Below, piece after piece: positions 37,001-42,621 of a stretch of DNA of 64,000 nucleotides. This stretch comes from Alphaproteobacteria bacterium. GTDB taxonomy: Bacteria > Pseudomonadota > Alphaproteobacteria > Bin95. Position 1 is the first letter of the stretch, and every line of letters starts with the position of its first letter. The translations under genes were made by a program, and so were the position numbers. The DNA is taken from positions 1-64,000 of the forward strand of contig JACKII010000002.1 in NCBI GenBank assembly GCA_020638555.1. Direction: 5' to 3'. The notes under the pieces are model-generated. The model saw nothing but the letters and a program-made list of their open reading frames with translations. It was not told where the DNA came from and made no database searches.

Positions 37001-39533
37001 GCCGAACGGCACGCCGATCGGCGACGAGGTCCCGCGCGAGAGCGACGGCAACGACGCGATCTTCGGCGACCTCGGCAATGACTGGATCGTCGGCGGCACC
37101 GGGCGCGACCACATCTATGGCGGCTTCGGCAACGACCTGCTGAACGCCGACGACGTGATGGGCGGTCCCGGCACCTCCTACGATGAGACGGCCGGCCTGA
37201 ACGATGCGCCGGACACGCACCTGATCTGGGAGGATCGGGCCTATGGCGGTGCCGGTCTCGACATCCTGATCGGCAACACCGGCGGCGACCGTCTGATCGA
37301 CTGGTCGGGCGAGTTCAACTCCTACATCGTGCCGTTCGCGCCCTTCGGCATCGCGACGGTGAGCCGGCAGGTGCCGCCGCAACTGTTCGACTTCCTGTGG
37401 GCGCAGGCGGCCAGCGACGGCGTCGACGTGACCCGCTTCGGCGATACCGGTCAGTCCAACTCGCGCTCGCGCTATTCGAACGTGTCCGAGTCGCAGGGCG
37501 ATCCCGACGGCGAACTGGGTCTCGTCACCCAGCGCGATCACGGCCTCTGGCAGGATCAGAGCGGCCCGCCGACCGATCCGCAAGCCGGCAACATCCCCGG
37601 CGGGCGGCGCGACGTGCTGCGTACCGCGGACTTCGACAACCGCACCATGGACGGCTTCTCGGTCGACCGCGGCAATTTCGTGGCCACCGGCGGTTCGCTC
37701 AGCGTTGCGGCGGCGAGCCCGGGCGACGTGGCGACGGCGGTGTTCATGCTCGACGACTACCTGCCGCAGTATTACGAGGTCGAGGCCACCATCAGCACCG
37801 ACAAGCCGACTGGCGGTTGGAAGGCGAATGGCTACGTCATCTTCGACTACTATGACGACCAGGATTTCAAGTTTGCTGGTATCAACATCTCTACCAACAA
37901 AATTGAAATGGGCTATGTCGATGCCACCGGCTGGCACTATGTGCAGCAGTCGAACAAGCCGGTGCAGATCAAGCCGAACCAGAACTATCACGTGACGGTG
38001 GCGGTCAACGGCACGAACGTGACGCTGCAGATCGAAGGCGTGAACTGGTTCACCTACGACTACACCCCGCGCTACGAAGGCGGCGAGCCGGTGCCGTTGA
38101 ACCGCGGTATGGTCGGTGTCGGCATGGATGGCTCGCGCGGCAAGTTCGACAACTTCCGGGTGCAGATCCTGCCGCCGGAATGGACGCTGGAGGCGACCGA
38201 CGACTTCGAGGGTACGGTCGACGAGGTTCCGAATGTCGAGCAGAGCCCGACCTGGGCCGAGCTTGGCGGCGTGCTTGGCGGCACGGCCAATGGCGGCACG
38301 CCTGCGGTCCAGTTCGTCGAGTTGGGGGCCACGCTGGCGGCCAACAGCCATCTCGAACTGCAAGTCGATGTGGTTGCCAACGGCCAGGCCGGCCTCATCT
38401 TCGACAGCTACGACGATCAGAACTACAAGTTCGTCGTGCTGGACGCCGCGACGAACCGTCTGGTGATCGGTCATTCGACCACCGAACACGGGATCGTCCA
38501 GGATTTCTCCGTCGCGGTTAATGTCGGCAGCGGCAGTCACAATCTGATGGTGGGGATGCAGGGTGCCGGCATGGAAGTGCGCGTCGATGGCGCCCTGGTC
38601 AGCAGCTACGGCTTCAACGCCGCGACGGTCGACGGCCAGTTCGGCGTCATCGTGATGCAGGGCGAGGCGGCCTTCGACAATCTGCGGGTTGCGACGGACG
38701 ACGATGCCTTCGCCGAGGCGCTCCGGCTCGCCGGCGGCGTGCGGGACGACTCGGTGGCGCCGACGACGGTTTCGGCCGACGACGTGCAGCGCCTGTACGA
38801 GCAGGCACTGGCCGACTGGGCCGACAGCGGTCTGGTCAGCGATGCCGACCTGGCGGCGCTGGCCGACGTCAAGCTGGAAGTCGTCGACCTCGAAGGCTCG
38901 ACCCTGGCGCGTGCGCAGGAGGACGAGGACGTCATCCAGGTCGACCTCAACGCGGCCGGCGCCGGCTGGTATATCGACAGCGATCCCAGCACGACCGAGG
39001 CGTTCGAGGGCGTCGACCTGATCACCGTGCTGCGGCACGAGATCGGCCACCTGCTGGGCTATGAGCACAACGAGATCCTGCTCATGGCGGCCGAAATCGA
39101 CACCGGCGTCCGCCTCGCGGTGGACGATGGGGCGACGGGCGGGGCGACCGCGACGGACGGCGCGACCTATGCGACCGACCCGACCTTCGACGATGGTTTG
39201 GCGACCGACCCGCTGAAGCGCGGCAAGGGCGACAAGACCGCCGCCGCCGAAGGCAGCCTGATCTTCGATCCGGAGACCGGCCAGCTGGTCGACTCGAACG
39301 AGGCCGCCCTGCTGTTCGCGAGCCGCACCACCGGTTCGGAGCGCGACCCGTCGATGATGCTGGCGGCCTTTGGGTCAGTGGCCGGCCTGGCCGCCATGAA
39401 GGCGCGCACCCACGCGGAGCGCGCCCGGATGGAGGCTCCGGTCGAGGTGCCGGGCGAGGTCATCGCCGCGGCAGAGGCCCGGCGGGGCGGCGGCTGGAAG
39501 CACCGCTTCCTGGCGCTGTTCGGCCGGCAGTAG
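18873..39533 (+). CDS. giant protein, frame segment 5 (C-terminal 6,886 aa)
   Basis: A single uninterrupted frame of 6,886 codons; the meaningful sequence begins at about 18837, so the first codon is internal. Contents in order: further solenoid-like repeats to ~23.0 kb; an Asp/Asn/Ser-rich spacer (~20.37-20.56 kb); HGF.(S/T)GD.V.Y / TYYV.V..T.I.L modules (~23.0-27.0 kb); a mixed beta region with few repeats (27-29.5 kb); dockerin-like pair; Calx-beta; RTX; LamG-like; metzincin; C-terminal basic tail. The absence of any stop over 20 kb argues that this part is under selection for coding. Confidence 0.85.
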   Translation: MRDAGYSASYVAEDAPASESGLEPTGGSDASASGLRSSAPGSSALEVSVAGNSELEQPTDLDGDGGNETGASPGLTMKRMSSADPDATFRGVAVTANAKDDVETYAIGAGVGGNAAVFVGAAVNVITSNTHGYIGDDTNINQHMGATPNANQTVLVSAASDFSHVGVGVGVAISGNAAVAPGVDVSAIDLHTNAWIGDHSTIDAENDVKVLAASEADFVIVSFAVAISGTASVGGGVSVVTLDAETTADIYNFTDIQAGGDVAVMASDHSSMIVVSGAVAAGFGGGGIGAGVGVVIFNKDTRATIGDDTDIDAEGGAGMSNVLLDGVNNDGTFKRGTGHGVIVQADSDETITTIAVAAAGGIYVGVAGAVTVSLIDSDATARIGEGAMINQRNGNYLTNGSVGSDQGVYVGASNDARILEGAGAVGLGLAGIAGAVSFGSIKNDVNASIGTGAHVNAHGDLSVNALANKELQGFTISGSGGLAALAASVSVWSIGEDFSSAYEDNDSENPSEGANNQQDALEDDMGSNNASSTTQSNIDGTNSDIAGELGGLDDNSTDPSVAENSADDRAGKALNGLSLNPVSGSDLNTSLTASAAGPTRGVNAIVEGGVVADVGDDVNVDAYERIKVDIADGSVSVGLVGAGAAVAVLNVASQTRAKLGGTIRADGDISVTAAGIRDFDYHVVTGQGGLAALGAGVTVINDNSLVLAEISDGAVIRDAASLAVTAVTDQDINVINVGIQVGFAAIGVSFSQVNADDGNANTVETLARIGDNADIGLAVGMDDNEVGNITVEANATSDVIVEVYAGAAGVGAGSFNFGFATYSAQTKAEIGNDVQIDSHGQVLVLARDSAKAVAHVLTATAGGLALGVSLARAKTNGDVTARIGNELQSDSEGLAVYALHNQTLNGIGSISLDGGRGAFAMTEAAGGGIFSGQGSIPEAEDKTDVLASIEAGEDGGDIDAGAQQVIVDARGTMYAKAESFAFSLGGVAAGASLVDATAAGSVTAAMNGTVTGGSGATINASAISDAIATAEAATVGLLEITVPHATALSDTDVSASVGADATLIVDQAANISATSDANADASGFAAGGGLIGIGSMNAHATVRPSVSAFVGSDATVAAASLSVAASHNMGVAGSRNARAEAEAAKGAGLSFQFTTAIAESTATVDSYVGGGAMITTGSTLSISAVGVNNADSDVDNVTIGILVSVGEGDSLAVANGSSSAGIKDSGALSATPKISVGELNITATTTDTANAQTTAATGGFVAAGGNQAVAYADAVEDSAGWKPLENDDGSFTPDPNYVSADAYIGNNSSILVGGNVSVTANARPQADSYVRGSTGGAVDVGGSFSTTRVMPVVNATIESGTVLDAGGSISVDAKALEQDGTVPDYFITNVSTGNDTANVAAHGLETGQIVEYESNTNGDPIGGLDEFVTEEVADANDNVTTQEFNRQYAVIAVDADTLAFGAELDDATVDPNTEIIEFQSEHGFRSGDQVVYRVYSGSPMPGLTDGATYYVLVIDGTHIKLVASEATAEDPDSVFAGKDFLPSDVDTGTEANTISGFTHGFLNDQPVTYNAPDPFTFTDRQVDVDPNATISGGYIDRTTIDNDTIRFAITEGTNEGKPFNHGFSNGDIVRYNVEFVDDSTDAYTDPGATAIGGLQAGEDYRVVVVSNSAIQLKRSSLISENVYYVRDGSGSDQIVRTDGLSWEDDGFVAGIELIITNGGGNDGQYTIQSVNGDTITLASNDDVSEITRVDRSMTVDRVDLGGGDYRLTLTVTGTTWAALGITSGTVELHDLGAYSGMTGTIDNVSGGTIRLSIDASGGANIGSTFNTAFVQRTTPRNDTFDSPVIALTPNKGFPFDDLNAANDTLPGNTTDPGNSDIHSLIRVADLPIGNLVDGQTYYVDYVSSTEFGLTATPLGARIDLMPTALTGVLTHSIGALAVDISAGGASHDLRINITSFTAGDRLLGPGGVPLNLFAPQSGDGISSSTAKGSSGAIVGVKQNEALLRWSPTAVASVNGDLIRAGTNVTITSDAGLHSTATTTNGSGGFVAVGNVDARTNSTLTSLAEIGANTRLIAGDNLTVDANADATADSAASSSTGGFVGVADADSRVNVDYNVDAKVGDNAVVLVGKLASILAAGGVIGTSSATGRGVGFGGDAEAYSEYVTDSAKADATVGSGAKLEALEVILSSTVGDTASGQDARAVNISATTDARAGGFYSEATADSITKYIADNTVAIKGNAEVTGFEGVDLIATFDDVRTHAKAYTRSTGLFGYVSSDATNEQDLTNFIDGDSGALVTAGPRIELPNTDSETTELAQFDNAKFRLALYGTTENGTNLTYSNDASHSKRSLAAGGSDEHGDPDYVDSMDFDSDVLILSGRSPELDVVRELVIGSGGNIVKAVNVTVDDSPGGGSATKTSGTTLSDHIIVNDITNPGPGDVAFDSADIDGSGGTWTFRESLERVRITNESDLDIEINNIDVMAEDRPLVWLRPSGSVPLTFTINAEVAPTLVEIFNTGDSDIIIDGTINNPVGTTTIVNTGGMGGGSVLSGKDRGVSSPDGRYALIVTNILNVDATNDVGSDTERLNVDLVSSDDVPQALTFTTGQVSGLTEKIFIGQNGKFYDGQLVRYTSASPLGGLANNGLYYVKLGADGNSLSLSATPGGSDIDLTPSGSLSQTHSLTSVEVFTVDAVDNIDLDLRALKREGTNVGEYIVNIDRIAAGNTADVLLRNSLYQTGTGTRGGIDVEWPSESPTAGNYVYFFQPDMGFNQFLGPVRGAFATGSTVVDVTTYDFRGIDPQTDARELAGLQSGGVSYPGNPAAANGDIIVQAASLTVGDPTINVLALTEVANPNAADYENGEITVITDGYIALTEITDHMRVGEIRSTGSDVLLYSPQSIFDANDDFDTAPADVAGVNITMVAASGDVGDPGFVNPDPGDVAGEILNPTRVWSGLSGGIGTDDNFLEINGDILGTNTGVLRIYDDLDASTLGIYLDETTGDMRIDTIWSLGDVALRTTDGSVIDARDDDLTNVYGQSIDIDANGTGANIGEDGDDLEIDSRRGSAAVDLTQIGDDVALEAIDNIWLTETAEELRLVFAHTYDGLIRLTVNESADPTSTGEDLELIQNGSARFAEDNGVIPPGDHVDADRIFAHGMIYAEQGSVELRVADDVTLDDNSQIVAGLGIIVRGDFADADLHFGTEMVLRGMIVAGAMLTTAGSRNGGIPVGVSTPDLSAAPAPGEAGYEDRLTQIFGGSDIDFFQFGDETGAAGTTTWGEDGYIFLGSKTRVYGSADADTGVYDNPGAMPAFVDMNDGEDHFTVFYLQDTATQTSPQTADVVAEHTLTLDGQADTDYYAVHTLGSNGEDQRNYIINVLDTGEEFDGVDELTIFGLDNTDPDANGSDLVDGSFVRKPTDDIFLLRAASYLPHEIADRPGYVALLHGELDPYQDVIFGNEPSNEVQRINYDTGLNGRLIVEGGGGNDAFFSDDATVTTTLDGGLGDDQFQVGQIFGEKRNVEDGNLLDQDVFPDLVATTRGWLSQGISAPMVVQGGTGNDEFRVYSNQAELRLEGDDDNDLFIVRAFALAATVDFDWNNDGSIDALDLDDGVAVLNELQSLADATNSDQAITDLSLASLLGTPEADATYRQYLRDNLPTDGGPTNYRFDVNDDLNINYLDLLLTPNDVTDDEIVLDQDGVAVPQIGLGFSIAQAPDIRAGGGQDEVRYNVNAPVSVEGGTGFDKLVILGTEFPDDIAITKDGIFGAGLNVRYSTIEVVEVDGLEGDDEFFIQSTAFGVAYRVIGGLGSDTINVAGDVTEDIVTRELEGVSGAVNHIVGSEDDPLYDGLPIDGFNYNVTTDGEGLVVIDEGTDGFTAVREGDAVREVDSYTVKLAKPLAAGEVVYVTVSAARSPEEERNDTLMNPAPLPNGPGDTIWLSTVAPGDPVTPSDFQHLEPYDANGNGMIDADELLVENRAVVLRFDHTNFGTAQTVWLYAVDDTRAEGDRVVVVQHSVISNVADYDAIDVRNVEVEVRDNDTPGVYVTEVDAMGNEDGRTLVVEGDAITRLSDQIQVSLASQPAGTVVVDIVLNDFADKAIELVNTDMNPDLDILVGAARQDLGDGRIVVARATFDAGSYATPITVGIEARDDFVREDPQTAVVEFVRNDAETTDANYVFPNLRSDPGLLDVEVIDNETAGAVVLQEGGETVLIPDDLTTTGVGEDESNTQDYTIRLTKQPTSDPDVPGSPADVDVAIVTDGLADVVQINGIDATYQTIGGERASQRFTGSIVFEEVGGKLTLTRGTGADFGSFVSDGWKDGDLLRIVGTAGGAVDVDGDYTVETVSEQTITLTTTNANATGQPAFEVMDDVVLSLLIEEDIWTGYVKHENVLDEQLSHEAGMDVFVDRITRVDAGGALFADTVKGWLDQGFLEGQRVRITNLDNPAQYIDAKIAIIRGENDTLDETIQFTLDPDTDVHTHAAWLEDATNLHVEVNRLAVVASFDETNWYQQQTVTLKADPYYEVPSTREGVKVFAVQPHRLSNLRGPLAVEGGPTGADRSLTNGVKLPGERDDFLIAIGAQPPESQQIDVLNIFNDGSQADTNGVLTSTTLRGFGMAEDLVFPNVSGPLYGEGADSNEPTDLLYPGGISFGKVNFGSGGVSTEGLTSTVEVVNVMLGEGNDRLDVEGTLNPADFVSAENTFTFTNSWDGTSDPNFGLVADWAGYAGENIITRAGFDWKAQGFLAGQTVTIEGMDGLEWTVLGVEDAIEYFDPMTGDPIINPATSEPYRDPNDNSILILSGPDFSFEGMSPGDIKIVAEDLKVLETVTATVGAGVLTRSTGNWEDSGFIAGQLLHVETEAGSHQFRIVSISDDGTTMEVNDGDLDALGAPGETVTGIFWVQGPHGGLTVLHGGGNLDVDTIGTFNLAQNGAGETLLTRLDGRSFGTVDDGMGGEIFGDARFQVGQLIQLGDETHVRQILEIRDADPDDFGIANPFSTWGRASVLVLSDPVAGEGGDTVLSVGAMPADGMDHAIRVSLATPDVTEVTVAEVDIRVDRLIAPDGTNWETDYGFEVGQFIEIDGQPGQFLIADITGNVLRIANAALDPCDDGTVTVRLTRTDITRTGGASVGGDHFVVTGGAGPDSPLVIYGDTSQDGVWYSGHSGDQLGIEFGEKPFDPFADLPDNELEDDEWVFPVAVPFGQYGNDIIDASALFADAIYDADGIPHDAEGNVISVGLTAYGGAGNDLIIGSQVGDHLAGGSGNDTIIGQRGVDHIYGDSGVNVNIFTRALDIAVIDASPAPSADPNTPETGSTFAPVASPVRDDLTAGKDTLIGNGGAPDNNPDIIFGDHGIVTQDTFDPNLPDVFAAPGEIVLQKIQTTLLDSILSISSTELDNGADDILIGAEIDDVMIGGGGNDIIDGGIGDDLIFGDAVTLTRMGGADDNLLDDIRSLRFQTLAGTLMYSRSDRETPAGYDEAGADTSGVLLVSLDSMGNPIPRDYRDPNGPQWWAEYEIDYADTHTSAMDAGLAGVGTFGNDYIAGGQGNDMIFGQLGDDVIQGDGTVQGTILDADEIQAIIEGANLDMDDSNDVTTRRVGAARDPGDATDPIGPLTVIPVDVNATDLTQDGEDYIEGGGGCDVVFGGLGQDDLVGGSSSFFSLTTPDVRPDHNDVIFGGTGVQIDRNDADPNGDATAAMDPHSRDADVIVGDNGNIVRLVGVNNTDDPSARGGAALYLHFAYDTDAYNADEKIIARGVTLLDYTPGGTDFAPAQAIADIFGDDEVHGETGDDVIYLGAGNDIAFGDAENDDIYGNAGNDWISGGTGIDGILGDDGRIFTSRNEALANGEDYGAAYSESLYGVFKLLARDPDSRTSQGNVIDELVYTPGKVQTALINRSGELLKSVDLTPYSVDPEANLYSNPLLSNPQQADDVIFGGLGDDFLHGGSGDDAIAGGEALPDSYTQLFENGVEVGLVRTDFTRPWNPGDILKFGEDTDPWNAPKPIRSRLGEFYLYDEYDPRRVILFKDNGSVWDANDPQDPTLYKQYFLNQLDNEGETFLGYTGFEPNGTPIGDEVPRESDGNDAIFGDLGNDWIVGGTGRDHIYGGFGNDLLNADDVMGGPGTSYDETAGLNDAPDTHLIWEDRAYGGAGLDILIGNTGGDRLIDWSGEFNSYIVPFAPFGIATVSRQVPPQLFDFLWAQAASDGVDVTRFGDTGQSNSRSRYSNVSESQGDPDGELGLVTQRDHGLWQDQSGPPTDPQAGNIPGGRRDVLRTADFDNRTMDGFSVDRGNFVATGGSLSVAAASPGDVATAVFMLDDYLPQYYEVEATISTDKPTGGWKANGYVIFDYYDDQDFKFAGINISTNKIEMGYVDATGWHYVQQSNKPVQIKPNQNYHVTVAVNGTNVTLQIEGVNWFTYDYTPRYEGGEPVPLNRGMVGVGMDGSRGKFDNFRVQILPPEWTLEATDDFEGTVDEVPNVEQSPTWAELGGVLGGTANGGTPAVQFVELGATLAANSHLELQVDVVANGQAGLIFDSYDDQNYKFVVLDAATNRLVIGHSTTEHGIVQDFSVAVNVGSGSHNLMVGMQGAGMEVRVDGALVSSYGFNAATVDGQFGVIVMQGEAAFDNLRVATDDDAFAEALRLAGGVRDDSVAPTTVSADDVQRLYEQALADWADSGLVSDADLAALADVKLEVVDLEGSTLARAQEDEDVIQVDLNAAGAGWYIDSDPSTTEAFEGVDLITVLRHEIGHLLGYEHNEILLMAAEIDTGVRLAVDDGATGGATATDGATYATDPTFDDGLATDPLKRGKGDKTAAAEGSLIFDPETGQLVDSNEAALLFASRTTGSERDPSMMLAAFGSVAGLAAMKARTHAERARMEAPVEVPGEVIAAAEARRGGGWKHRFLALFGRQ
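29608..29885 (+). other. dockerin-like calcium-loop pair in the giant protein
   Basis: Two loops of dockerin/EF-hand type, DWNNDGSIDALDLDD and DVNDDLNINYLDLL, about 70 residues apart, flank a helical stretch. The spacing is longer than in a classical dockerin. Calcium binding is inferred. Confidence 0.5.
30437..31610 (+). other. Calx-beta-like domains with an inserted EF-hand loop
   Basis: Three successive segments have the Calx-beta pattern of strand, V.L..P..AG.V.V, later strands and the closing phrase VEVRDNDTPGV (about 30.95 kb). Within the first lies a textbook EF-hand loop, DANGNGMIDADE (30705-30740). Such domains are common in large surface adhesins. Confidence 0.6.
34530..37305 (+). 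repeat. RTX nonapeptide blocks (calcium-binding beta rolls)
   Basis: At least six blocks of GGxGxDxUx repeats, for example GGAGNDLIIG, GGGGNDIIDGGIGDDLIFG, GGQGNDMIFGQLGDDVI, YGNAGNDWISGGTGIDG, GGLGDDFLHGGSGDDAI and GGTGRDHIYGGFGNDLL. Long non-repeat inserts separate them. In known RTX proteins these fold after export on binding calcium. They normally accompany type I secretion, but no type I ATPase is in the window. Confidence 0.85.
37618..38697 (+). other. two LamG-like jelly-roll domains
   Basis: Two consecutive beta-sandwich segments share a pattern: ..YEVEA.I...GYVIFDYYDDQDFKFAGI (about 37.8 kb) and LELQVDV..GQAGLIFDSYDDQNYKFVVL (about 38.4 kb), each ending in FDN(F/L)RV. This matches the concanavalin/LamG-like (DUF1080-type) folds that bind glycans or calcium. 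The parallel wording shows they are internal duplicates. Confidence 0.6.
38769..39125 (+). other. C-terminal metzincin-type metalloprotease domain
   Basis: The zinc site HEIGHLLGYEH (39036-39068) is a complete HExxHxxGxxH, preceded by GVDLITVLR and followed 5 residues later by a Met-turn-like LLMAAEIDTGVR (Met codon at 39084). The residues before it (VSADDVQRLYEQALADW...) resemble the matrixin-like module seen at the end of other LEPR-XLL proteins, as I remember them. It could process the giant protein itself or other surface proteins. Confidence 0.75.
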
Positions 39534-39580
39534 ACCGGGCATCAACGCGGTCGCCTCCCGCAGGCGGCCCGCCGCAGCAC

Positions 39581-39612
39581 CCCCCGCGCCGGCCGGATCG
39601 CCCGCGCGGGGG
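39581..39612 (+). terminator. GC-rich hairpin after the giant gene
   Basis: CCCCCGCGC (39581-39589) pairs perfectly with GCGCGGGGG (39604-39612) across a 14-nt loop, 48 nt after the giant gene's stop. No T run follows, so it is only a candidate terminator or mRNA 3'-end protector. Confidence 0.4.
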
Positions 39613-39793
39613 CGTTGCGTTCGGAGGGCGTTGCGTTGGGGGGCTGCGACCGCGGGGGCTGCCGTGCGATCCGCAGCGCCGGCCGGCGATGGATCGGTTG
39701 GACAAGATCGGTTTTGCAAAGCGGGTGCGGCTCGCGCTATCCCTGGGTCGCGGACCGGCGGAAGCCCGCCGACCGGTCGCATGATGCGGGACG

Positions 39794-40621
39794 ATGAGCA
39801 GACACTGGCAGACCTACCACCACTATGCCTATGGCGCGGTCGCGACCCTGGGAACGCTCGCCGCCGTCGCCGCGATCGGCTGGCTGATGACCTCGGCCCT
39901 CTGGGCGGCGTGGGCGCCGGCCATGGAGCAGGTGACCGGCCCGTTCCTGAACGTGCTCGGCGTGCTGTTCGGCCTGACCCTGGCCTTCCTGGCCAACGAC
40001 ACCTGGACCGCCCATGACCGGGCGCGAAGCGCCGTCCTGCGCGAGGTGGATGCGATCCGGCGGCTGGATATTCTGACCGAAGCCGTTCCGGCGGCGGCAC
40101 AACCCGCCCTGCGCCAGGCGGTGCGCGACTATGTCCGCGCCGCCGTGGAGGAATGGCCGGCGCTGGCGCGCTGCGATTTCTCGCCGACGGCCTCCGTCGC
40201 CGCGGACGGGCTGCTGCGGCGGTTTTCCGGCCTCGCAACCGGCATTGGCTGCCAGCCGCCCTTGCTGCAGGCGATGCTGGGCGCCGTCACCGAGGTGCGC
40301 GAGAACCGCGATATCCGCATCGGGCTGAGCCGCACCCATGTCAATCCGCTGAAATGGCTGGGCATGGCCTTTCTCGGCTTCCTGACGATCGTGTCGATTG
40401 CCGTGGTCCATGCCGGCGACCCGGCGACGGCGCTGATCGGCATGGGCCTGTTCGGCCTCGCCTCGGCCCCGACGGCCACCATCGTGCTGATCCACGGCAA
40501 CCCGTTTCAGCCGCCGTCCGCCGTGTCGGCCGCGCGACTGGCGGCGGCGCTGGCGGGGGACCGAAGCGGCGCGCGCGGTGGCGACGCGCGACAACAGCCA
40601 GTCGCGCGAAGGTTGCCGTAA
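39794..40621 (+). CDS. DUF4239 (bestrophin-like) membrane protein
   Basis: A 275-residue integral membrane protein with four predicted helices: two N-terminal (~14-40 and VLGVLFGLTLAFLAN at ~53-68) and two C-terminal (~185-205 and ~210-230), split by a charged cytosolic region. The pattern LFGLTLAFLANDTW followed by an Arg/Glu-rich helix is typical of DUF4239 proteins, which are distant bestrophin relatives; function is unknown. The tail (AARLAAALAGDRSGARG...) is low complexity. It stands alone between the giant gene and the monooxygenase. Confidence 0.7.
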   Translation: MSRHWQTYHHYAYGAVATLGTLAAVAAIGWLMTSALWAAWAPAMEQVTGPFLNVLGVLFGLTLAFLANDTWTAHDRARSAVLREVDAIRRLDILTEAVPAAAQPALRQAVRDYVRAAVEEWPALARCDFSPTASVAADGLLRRFSGLATGIGCQPPLLQAMLGAVTEVRENRDIRIGLSRTHVNPLKWLGMAFLGFLTIVSIAVVHAGDPATALIGMGLFGLASAPTATIVLIHGNPFQPPSAVSAARLAAALAGDRSGARGGDARQQPVARRLP

Positions 40622-40716
40622 GTCGAACATGCGATAAGTTTGAGACAAGCGCGAATTGGTGTGCATAGTCTCGCGCTTGGCGCTTTTCGCCGGACGTCCG
40701 TGTTTTGGAGTTCACA

Positions 40717-42543
<1,827 letters not shown>

Positions 42544-42553
42544 TCGACCGGCA

Positions 42554-42574
42554 CCCCGGCGACCGCGGCCGGGG
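42554..42574. terminator. hairpin between convergent genes
   Basis: CCCCGG (42554-42559) pairs with CCGGGG (42569-42574) in the 78-nt gap between the convergent monooxygenase and sugar dehydrogenase genes. Other GC-rich foldbacks overlap it; there is no T run. Confidence 0.3.
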
Positions 42575-42621
42575 CGTCGAGCCATGCCGCGGCGCGCGCG
42601 GTTCGCGGAGGCCCGCGCGGC

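Larger units (their letters stand above)
10229..39533 (+). pseudogene. giant LEPR-XLL surface/secreted protein gene, broken by four frameshifts
   Basis: One gene of about 29.3 kb, encoding about 9,770 residues if restored. I place the start at the ATG at 10229, 8 nt after GAGGAG, rather than the GTG at 10220. Order: basic N-terminus without a hydrophobic signal core; LEPR-XLL motif LESLEPRYLLSADL (residues 57-70); long Ala/Gly/Thr/Asp beta-solenoid-like repeats to ~23 kb; HGF...GD.V.Y / TYYV modules (~23-27 kb); dockerin-like and EF-hand loops; Calx-beta; RTX nonapeptides; two LamG-like folds; metzincin; basic tail GGGWKHRFLALFGRQ. The reading frame changes near 11490, 12597, 13258 and 18836. 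Protein sequence continues smoothly in the new frame each time, and the last 20.6 kb is uninterrupted. Either sequencing/assembly errors or recent mutations explain this. Exporter genes lie divergently upstream. Confidence 0.9.
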
